Positions 58,813-64,000 of a stretch of DNA of 64,000 nucleotides are shown here, in pieces. This DNA is from Shimia sp047124445 (GTDB taxonomy: Bacteria; Pseudomonadota; Alphaproteobacteria; Rhodobacterales; Rhodobacteraceae), in assembly GCF_047124445.1 (NCBI RefSeq), contig NZ_CP138921.1, positions 1,736,001 through 1,800,000 on the forward strand. Reading direction: 5' to 3'. The notes beneath the pieces are model-generated. The model saw only the letters and a program-made list of their open reading frames with translations, did no database searches and was not told the origin of the DNA. Position numbers and translations under genes: made by a program. Numbering within the stretch: the stretch's first letter is position 1; the number at the start of each line of letters is the position of its first letter.

Positions 58813-59472
58813 ATGCTCGAGTTCGACAATGTGAGTAAGTCCTTCTGGACCGGCACGCAGCGCAAGGTCATCCTTGAGCGCGTCTCTTTTCGTGTCGAGT
58901 TGGGCAACTCGCTTGGCATCCTTGCCCCCAACGGCACCGGCAAAACCACGCTGATCAATATGATGGCGGGGCTGGAAAAACCTGACGAAGGCACCATCCG
59001 ACGCGACTGCCGCATCTCCTTCCCCCTGGGCTTCATGGGCGGCGTGGTGAACAAACACACCGCCGTTGAGAACAGCCGCTACATCGCCCGCCTTTACGGG
59101 CTGGACCCGGATTATGTCGAGGCCTTCTGCCGCTGGCTCTGCAACCTCGGCGAATATTTTGATCAGCCGCTGGGCACCTATTCGTCCGGTATGCGCTCGC
59201 GCTTCACCTTTGCGCTGATGCTCGCGCTGGACTTCGACATCTACCTGATTGACGAGGGCATGCCCTCCTCCACCGATGTGGATTTCAACAAGAAAGCCGG
59301 TGAGGTGCTCCGCGAACGCCTGCGCACCACCACAATTGTGATTGTGTCACACCAGCCGCAAGTGCTGGAAAAATTTGCCAGATCGGCGGCGGTGCTGCTG
59401 AACGGCAAACTCTATATGTTCGACACCTTGGAAGAGGCCAAGCAGCTCTATGACTACCAAACCCAAGGCTAA
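58813..59472 (+). CDS. kpsT: Capsule polysaccharide export ATPase, KpsT type
   Basis: This 219-residue ABC ATPase has Walker A LAPNGTGKTT, the signature YSSGMRSR, Walker B IYLIDEGM and the switch His in VIVSHQ. The compact length and these variants match KpsT of group 2 capsule exporters. The cognate permease KpsM is not present in the window. The start of the kpsE-like gene lies 23 bases inside its 3' end. An AT-rich stretch with TATAG/CTATA repeats precedes it. Confidence 0.9.
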   Translation: MLEFDNVSKSFWTGTQRKVILERVSFRVELGNSLGILAPNGTGKTTLINMMAGLEKPDEGTIRRDCRISFPLGFMGGVVNKHTAVENSRYIARLYGLDPDYVEAFCRWLCNLGEYFDQPLGTYSSGMRSRFTFALMLALDFDIYLIDEGMPSSTDVDFNKKAGEVLRERLRTTTIVIVSHQPQVLEKFARSAAVLLNGKLYMFDTLEEAKQLYDYQTQG

Positions 59473-61108
59473 GAAATTCCGCGTCCGCCGCAGCGAGACC
59501 CCGCCTGCGCAATCCGCGACGGACGGTGCCGCGCCCGCCTCTCAGGGCGAGCCGCAACCACGTCCACGCGCTGTGAACCTGCCCAATCCGGGCGCTCAGC
59601 CGCAGGGCCAAGCCGCGCCGCAACCAACGCCGCAGCCCGCTGCCGCCAACACAGCGCAGCCCACGCCGCAAGGTGCAGAGGCCGCGATTGACGCGATCAA
59701 ACGCGAAGGCCTCACCGGTCGCCAGTTGCGTATGGCCCGCCGGATGGCGCAGAAAAACAATCTGGCGCCAACCTCCGACTATGACGCCGTGCGCCTGCTG
59801 CGCGAGGCGGGCATCGATCCGTTCCAGCGCACCAACATGCTGGACCTGATGCCCTCGGACAAAGCTGGCAAACCACCAGCTAAAGCGGGCAAGGTGCAGC
59901 TGCCGCAAACCATGCCCATGGGCAAAGCGAACTTGCCATCGACCGAGACCATGTCTCCGGCGGAAATGCGCGCGCTCGAGATTGGCGAAATCCAGAAAGA
60001 CATCGCCCGCCGTCGCCGCCGCCGCCTGCTCTTGCTGCTGGCGCGCCTATCGGCATTTGTCTTCCTGCCCACCATCTTTGCCGGCTGGTACTTCTATTCC
60101 GTCGCCACCCCGATGTACTCCACCAAATCGGCGTTCCTTGTTCAACAGGCCGACAGCACCGGCGGCAGTGGTCTTGGTGGCCTGCTGCCTGCCCAGCTCA
60201 ACTCCAACCAGGACGCCATCGCGGTTCAGGGCTATCTCACCAGTAAAGACGCGATGATCCGGCTGGACAGCGATGTGGGCTTTAAGGGGCACTTCTCCGA
60301 TCCCAACATCGACCCGATCCAGCGGTTGGACGAAAACCCGTCCAACGAAAAGGCCTACAAGGTTTACAAGAAGTTTGTAAAAATCGGCTACGACCCCACC
60401 GAGGGCTCCATCCGCATGGAGGTCAGCGCCGCTGACCCGGAGATTGCAACGCAGTTCTCCAAAGCGCTGATTTCCTATGCCGAACAACGGGTGGATGACC
60501 TCTCCCAACGCAAACGCGAAGACCAGCTGCGCGACGCGCGCAAAAGTTTGGAAACCGCCAAAGAAGAGCGCCGCAACGCGCAGGTGCAACTTGTGCGCCT
60601 GCAAGAAAGCACCGTGCTCGACCCCGAAGGCGTGATCGCCTCCCTGCGCCAACAGATCACCAATCTGGAAATCCAGCTGCAAGAGAAGCAATTGCAACTC
60701 GCCGCGCTGCAAGACAACGCCCGCCCCAATAAGGCCCGCGTCGAAGGTGTGCAAGGCGACGTGCGCCGGCTGGAGGCCGCTCTGGCCACCCAGCGCGCCC
60801 GCATGACAGAGGCCACCGCCGGTGAGGAATCCCTCGCCGCCAAAACCTCGCAAATCCAGATTGCACAGGCCGACCTCGCTGCCGCCGACCTGCAAATGCA
60901 GACCGCGCTGCAGACCCTGAAGCAGACCGAATTGGAAGCCAACCGTCAGGTGCGCTACCTGACAACCTCGGTGGATCCGGTCTCCGCGCAGGACCCATCT
61001 TACCCGCGCAGCTTTGAAAACACGATCTTGGCCTTCCTGATCTTTTCGGGCATCTATCTGATGATCTCGCTGACCGCGTCCATCCTCAGAGAACAGGTGT
61101 CTTCGTAA
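59450..61108 (+). CDS. kpsE: KpsE-like capsule export inner-membrane protein with N-terminal extension
   Basis: This 552-residue protein has two membrane helices (about residues 193-217 and near 525-545), a large periplasmic region with a long coiled coil (about 335-500) and the closing DPSYPRSFENTILAF segment, the layout of KpsE/BexC co-polymerase-like exporters. It differs from the usual length of about 380 residues by a cytosolic N-terminal part of about 190 residues: a Pro/Gln/Ala-rich stretch (16-75) and a helical block (about 78-130; EGLTGRQLRMARRMAQKNN). It links KpsT to the outer-membrane export channel. Confidence 0.86.
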   Translation: MTTKPKAKKFRVRRSETPPAQSATDGAAPASQGEPQPRPRAVNLPNPGAQPQGQAAPQPTPQPAAANTAQPTPQGAEAAIDAIKREGLTGRQLRMARRMAQKNNLAPTSDYDAVRLLREAGIDPFQRTNMLDLMPSDKAGKPPAKAGKVQLPQTMPMGKANLPSTETMSPAEMRALEIGEIQKDIARRRRRRLLLLLARLSAFVFLPTIFAGWYFYSVATPMYSTKSAFLVQQADSTGGSGLGGLLPAQLNSNQDAIAVQGYLTSKDAMIRLDSDVGFKGHFSDPNIDPIQRLDENPSNEKAYKVYKKFVKIGYDPTEGSIRMEVSAADPEIATQFSKALISYAEQRVDDLSQRKREDQLRDARKSLETAKEERRNAQVQLVRLQESTVLDPEGVIASLRQQITNLEIQLQEKQLQLAALQDNARPNKARVEGVQGDVRRLEAALATQRARMTEATAGEESLAAKTSQIQIAQADLAAADLQMQTALQTLKQTELEANRQVRYLTTSVDPVSAQDPSYPRSFENTILAFLIFSGIYLMISLTASILREQVSS

Positions 61109-61941
61109 TGAAACATGTAAATGTTGGTGCTCTCACCATCGGCAATGACCTTCCTTTGACGGTCATTGCGGGCCCGTGCCAGTTGGAGAGCAAAGACCAC
61201 GCCGAAATGATCGCAGGCACCATGAAAGAAGCCTGCGCCAAAGCTGGCGCGCAATATGTGTTCAAGGCCAGCTACGACAAAGCCAATCGTACCTCGCTCA
61301 CCGGCATTCGTGGCCTCGGCTTGGACGCGGGCCTTTCTGTTCTGGACGGCATCCGCAAAGACTTTGGCGTGCCGGTGCTGACCGACGTACACACCGAAGA
61401 GCAATGCGCACTGGCCGCCGAAGCCGTCGACATCCTGCAAATCCCCGCCTTTCTGTGCCGCCAAACCGACATGCTCTTGGCAGCCGGCAAAACCGGCGCT
61501 GCTGTGAACGTGAAGAAGGGTCAATTCCTGGCCCCTTGGGAGATGGGCAACATCGTCACCAAAATCGAAAGCACCGGCAACACCAACATCCTGTTGACCG
61601 AGCGCGGCACCTCCTTTGGCTACAACACGCTGGTGGCGGACATGCGCTCCCTGCCGCAGATGGCCAAAACCGGCTACCCGGTGGTGATGGACGCCACCCA
61701 CTCGGTACAACAACCCGGCGGTCAGGGCGGCAGCTCCGGCGGCCAGCGTGAATTTGCGCCCGTGATGGCCCGCGCCGCTGTTTCTATTGGAACTGCCGCC
61801 GTTTTCATCGAAACGCATCAGGATCCGGACAATGCGCCCTCTGATGGCCCAAACATGATCCCGCTTGACCAAATGTCTCATCTGATTGACACATTGATGC
61901 AGTTTGATGCGCTGGCCAAAGCCAACCCAATCGCGATTTGA
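61108..61941 (+). CDS. kdsA: 3-deoxy-8-phosphooctulonate synthase
   Basis: This 277-residue enzyme condenses phosphoenolpyruvate and arabinose 5-phosphate to Kdo-8-phosphate. It has GPCQLESKDHAEMIAG, KASYDKANRTS and the VMDATHSVQQPGG segment typical of KdsA. The ATG shares a base with the stop of the kpsE gene (TAATG). Kdo is needed both for lipid A and for the Kdo linker of group 2 capsules, which fits the location. Confidence 0.96.
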   Translation: MKHVNVGALTIGNDLPLTVIAGPCQLESKDHAEMIAGTMKEACAKAGAQYVFKASYDKANRTSLTGIRGLGLDAGLSVLDGIRKDFGVPVLTDVHTEEQCALAAEAVDILQIPAFLCRQTDMLLAAGKTGAAVNVKKGQFLAPWEMGNIVTKIESTGNTNILLTERGTSFGYNTLVADMRSLPQMAKTGYPVVMDATHSVQQPGGQGGSSGGQREFAPVMARAAVSIGTAAVFIETHQDPDNAPSDGPNMIPLDQMSHLIDTLMQFDALAKANPIAI

Positions 61942-61972
61942 CCGACTACTTTAGACTTAGAAAGACATTGCT

Positions 61973-63469
61973 ATGAAAAAACCTTTGCCCGAAGTGCGCC
62001 CAAATACCTGGGAATTCCTGCGCGACCCGATGATCGCCCCCACGGGCTTCCGCGAATATGACGCCCGCTGGCAATTCCCGGAGGCGATCAACCTGCCGGG
62101 CATGACCGCGCTTGGCTTTGGCCTTGGCACCCAAATGCAACGCCGTGGTATTGAGCCGGTCATTGCCGTGGGCAACGACTACCGCGACTATTCCGTGTCC
62201 ATCAAAATGGCGCTGATTGTTGGCCTGATGAAGGCTGGCATCCACGTGAAGGACATCGGCCCTGCCCTGTCCCCGATGGCTTACTTTGCCCAGTTCCACC
62301 TCAACGCGCCCGCCGTGGCTATGGTGACCGCGTCTCACAACCCCAACGGCTGGACCGGCGTGAAGATGGGCTTTGAAAAGCCACTCACCCATGGCCCGGA
62401 CGAAATGGCTGAACTGCGCGACATCGTGCTCAACGGCGATTTTGACGCGCACGACGGCGGCAAGCACGAGATCATCGACGGCGTGCGCGAAGCCTACATT
62501 GACGACCTGGTTGGCGACTTCAAAATGTCCCGCCCGCTGAAAGTGGTCTGCGCCACCGGCAACGGCACCGCTGCCGCCTTTGCCCCGGAAATCTTCAAAC
62601 GTATGGGCGTGGAAGTCGTCGATAGCCACAACCGGCTCGACTACACCTTCCCCAACTACAACCCCAACCCCGAAGCAATGGAAATGCTGCACGACATGTC
62701 TGACAGCGTGAAAGCCTCCGGCGCAGACCTCGCGCTCGGCTTTGACGGAGACGGCGACCGTTGCGGCGTGGTGGATGACGAAGGCGAGGAAATCTTTGCC
62801 GATAAGGTCGGCGTGATCATGGCCAAGGACCTTGGCAAGCTTTACCCCAACGCCACCTTTGTCGCCGATGTGAAATCCACCGGTCTTTATGCCGCCGACC
62901 CGGATCTTTTGGCCACCGGTGCCAAAACCGACTACTGGAAAACCGGCCACAGCCACATGAAACGCCGCGTGCACGAACTCGGCGCACTGGCGGGCTTTGA
63001 AAAATCCGGCCACTACTTCCTCGCGGGTGACGTGGGCCGTGGCTATGACTGCGGTATGCGCGTCGCTGTGGAAATCTGCAAAATGCTCGACCGCAACCCG
63101 GACATGAAAATGTCGGACATGCGCAAGGCCCTGCCCAAAACCTGGTCCACCCCCACCATGTCGCCCTATGCGGCCGACACCGAGAAATACGACATTCTCG
63201 AGCGTATCGTCGCCAAACTCACCGCCATGCACGAGGGTGGTGAAAAAATCGCCGGTCGCGCGATCAGCGAAGTGGTGACCGTGAACGGCGCCCGCGTGAT
63301 TTTGGACAACGGCAGCTGGGGTCTCGTACGCGCGTCCTCCAACACGCCAAACCTGGTTGTGGTGATCGAGAGCAACGAAAGCGACGCCGAAATGCGCCAG
63401 ATCTTTGCCGAAATCGACGCGGTGATCCGCACCGAACCGGGTGTAGGCGACTACGATCAGACGATCTAA
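61973..63469 (+). CDS. Phosphomannomutase/phosphoglucomutase
   Basis: This 498-residue alpha-phosphohexomutase has the phosphoserine loop TASHNPNGWTGVKMGF, the metal loop LGFDGDGDRCGVVD, the sugar-binding loop (AGFEKSGHYF) and the C-terminal phosphate loop VRASSNTPNLVV. It interconverts mannose or glucose 1- and 6-phosphates for polysaccharide or LPS precursors, as expected next to kpsT, kpsE and kdsA. AlgC- and ManB-type functions cannot be separated from sequence. Confidence 0.92.
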   Translation: MKKPLPEVRPNTWEFLRDPMIAPTGFREYDARWQFPEAINLPGMTALGFGLGTQMQRRGIEPVIAVGNDYRDYSVSIKMALIVGLMKAGIHVKDIGPALSPMAYFAQFHLNAPAVAMVTASHNPNGWTGVKMGFEKPLTHGPDEMAELRDIVLNGDFDAHDGGKHEIIDGVREAYIDDLVGDFKMSRPLKVVCATGNGTAAAFAPEIFKRMGVEVVDSHNRLDYTFPNYNPNPEAMEMLHDMSDSVKASGADLALGFDGDGDRCGVVDDEGEEIFADKVGVIMAKDLGKLYPNATFVADVKSTGLYAADPDLLATGAKTDYWKTGHSHMKRRVHELGALAGFEKSGHYFLAGDVGRGYDCGMRVAVEICKMLDRNPDMKMSDMRKALPKTWSTPTMSPYAADTEKYDILERIVAKLTAMHEGGEKIAGRAISEVVTVNGARVILDNGSWGLVRASSNTPNLVVVIESNESDAEMRQIFAEIDAVIRTEPGVGDYDQTI

Positions 63470-63493
63470 GCAAACCTAGGAAGCAACAAATGA

Positions 63494-63526
63494 AGGGCGC
63501 CCGCAAAATTGCGGCGCCCTTTTTTT
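63494..63526 (+). terminator. Terminator of the capsule-linked operon
   Basis: AGGGCGCC-CGC pairs with GCGGCGCCCT, with a one-base bulge, and seven T residues follow. Confidence 0.88.
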
Positions 63527-63533
63527 GATGCCC

Positions 63534-63746
63534 CTACTCTTCCTCCGGCACATACTCCAGAATATCTCCCGGCTGACATCCCAGGTGGGCGCAGATCGCC
63601 TCCAACGTATTGAAACGAATGCCTTTCACCTTGCCGGACTTCAGCAGGCTGAGGTTGGTCTCGGTCAATCCAATGGCCTGCGCCAACTCGCGCGAGGTCA
63701 TCTTGCGTTTCACCAGTTCCAAATCGAGGTTGATGCGTATGGGCAT
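63534..63746 (-). CDS. Small XRE/Cro-type helix-turn-helix regulator
   Basis: This 70-residue protein is almost entirely a helix-turn-helix domain (KMTSRELAQAIGLTETNLSLLK) with a short C-terminal CQPGDIL tail of the YozG-like group. It lies eight bases downstream of a DUF2975 gene, its standard partner in many bacteria. Confidence 0.9.
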   Translation of the reverse strand: MPIRINLDLELVKRKMTSRELAQAIGLTETNLSLLKSGKVKGIRFNTLEAICAHLGCQPGDILEYVPEEE

Positions 63747-63754
63747 AGGGCCTC

Positions 63755-64000
63755 CTACAGGAACTGGCTGTTCTCGTCAGCAATTTCTTGCGCCTGAGAG
63801 AGCGACCGGCTGATCGCAAAAAACACCACCCCAAGCACCAGGAAAACCACATCAATATCGATGTCGATCAACACAAACTCCGGGCGCAACTCTGGTTCCA
63901 AATGGGCGCTCAACACCACCGGTTGCATCGACACATTTAACGCGTTGAGCAGCCAAAACGCCAAGAACGCGTAGGCACACAGCCGAAGGTGCCTCCCCAA
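63755..64000 (-). CDS. DUF2975-type membrane protein, C-terminal part, cut by window edge
   Basis: The visible 81 residues show two hydrophobic segments (LCAYAFLAFWLLNALNV and VVFLVLGVVFFAISRSL) and end in an acidic tail. The start lies beyond the window; the codon at the very edge should not be taken as the start. Pairing with a small XRE protein is the usual setting of DUF2975 proteins, whose function is unknown. Confidence 0.72.
   Translation of the reverse strand: MGRHLRLCAYAFLAFWLLNALNVSMQPVVLSAHLEPELRPEFVLIDIDIDVVFLVLGVVFFAISRSLSQAQEIADENSQFL

Noticed and set aside
1..64000. CRISPR arrays, prophage, insertion sequences, rRNA
   Set aside because: No regularly spaced direct repeats, no transposase or phage proteins and no rRNA sequence were found. 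The only dispersed repeats are the six REP-like palindromes.

Overview
The window is a 64 kb stretch of a GC-rich alphaproteobacterial chromosome, almost certainly from the marine Roseobacter group of the Rhodobacteraceae; the genus cannot be fixed from the sequence alone. Supporting signs are the family-typical proteins (a TorF-like outer-membrane protein, a double cold-shock protein next to DUF192, an Mrp antiporter with fused A/B subunit, the mreBCD-PBP2-RodA order), the GC-rich CCCCGGA...TCCGGGG palindromes between genes, and the CCCCGGGATATTT tail motif. Nearly all sequence is coding, in short co-directional operons with many ATGA or TGATG overlaps. No prophage, IS transposase, CRISPR array or rRNA is visible. 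The only RNA gene found is tRNA-Pro(TGG).

Left part (1-7.9 kb): a reductive pyrimidine degradation locus. preT-preA (dihydropyrimidine dehydrogenase), hydA (dihydropyrimidinase, cut by the left edge) and amaB (carbamoyl-beta-alanine amidohydrolase type) would turn uracil or thymine into a beta-amino acid, CO2 and ammonia. Two tandem RutR-like TetR regulators sit in the middle, and sequences close to the RutR palindrome TTGACCAnnTGGTCAA lie in front of amaB/tetR, of preT and, 13 kb away, of the periplasmic nucleotidase cpdB. An HxlR-SCP2 regulator and a beta-carbonic anhydrase are embedded in the locus. A GIY-YIG nuclease gene is inserted between amaB and hydA and is flanked by REP-like palindromes.

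Middle-left (8-24 kb): housekeeping and small accessory genes: cspA-type cold-shock gene, a LysR-controlled flavodoxin/SDR pair, tRNA-Pro, DUF192 plus a double cold-shock protein, pdxH, fabI-lysE, a YafK-type L,D-transpeptidase homologue, gpt, an aminotransferase, ppiD-trpE, cpdB, a secreted protein of unknown function and a nucleotidyltransferase-like gene. Middle (24-35 kb): an RND efflux pair and a six-gene Mrp (Mnh) Na+/H+ antiporter operon, each ended by a clear terminator.

34.8-45.9 kb: a striking co-directional cluster of periplasmic sulfatase, exported HAD hydrolase, MoxR ATPase, DUF58, DUF4381, BatA, a BatB/C fusion with a degenerate metal site, BatD, and an octaheme cytochrome with HEAT/TPR-like tail. 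It looks like a MoxR/VWA maturation machine dedicated to periplasmic enzymes and is the best candidate here for an undescribed system.

Right part (45.9-64 kb): rlmJ, torF, the cell-shape operon mreBCD-mrdA-rodA, a LysR gene, a glyoxalase/hydroxypyruvate reductase pair, sseB with a uracil-DNA glycosylase, an ArsR-permease operon with two well-spaced operators, a capsule-export pair (KpsT, and a KpsE with an unusual N-terminal extension) running into kdsA and a phosphomannomutase, and at the edge an XRE/DUF2975 pair.
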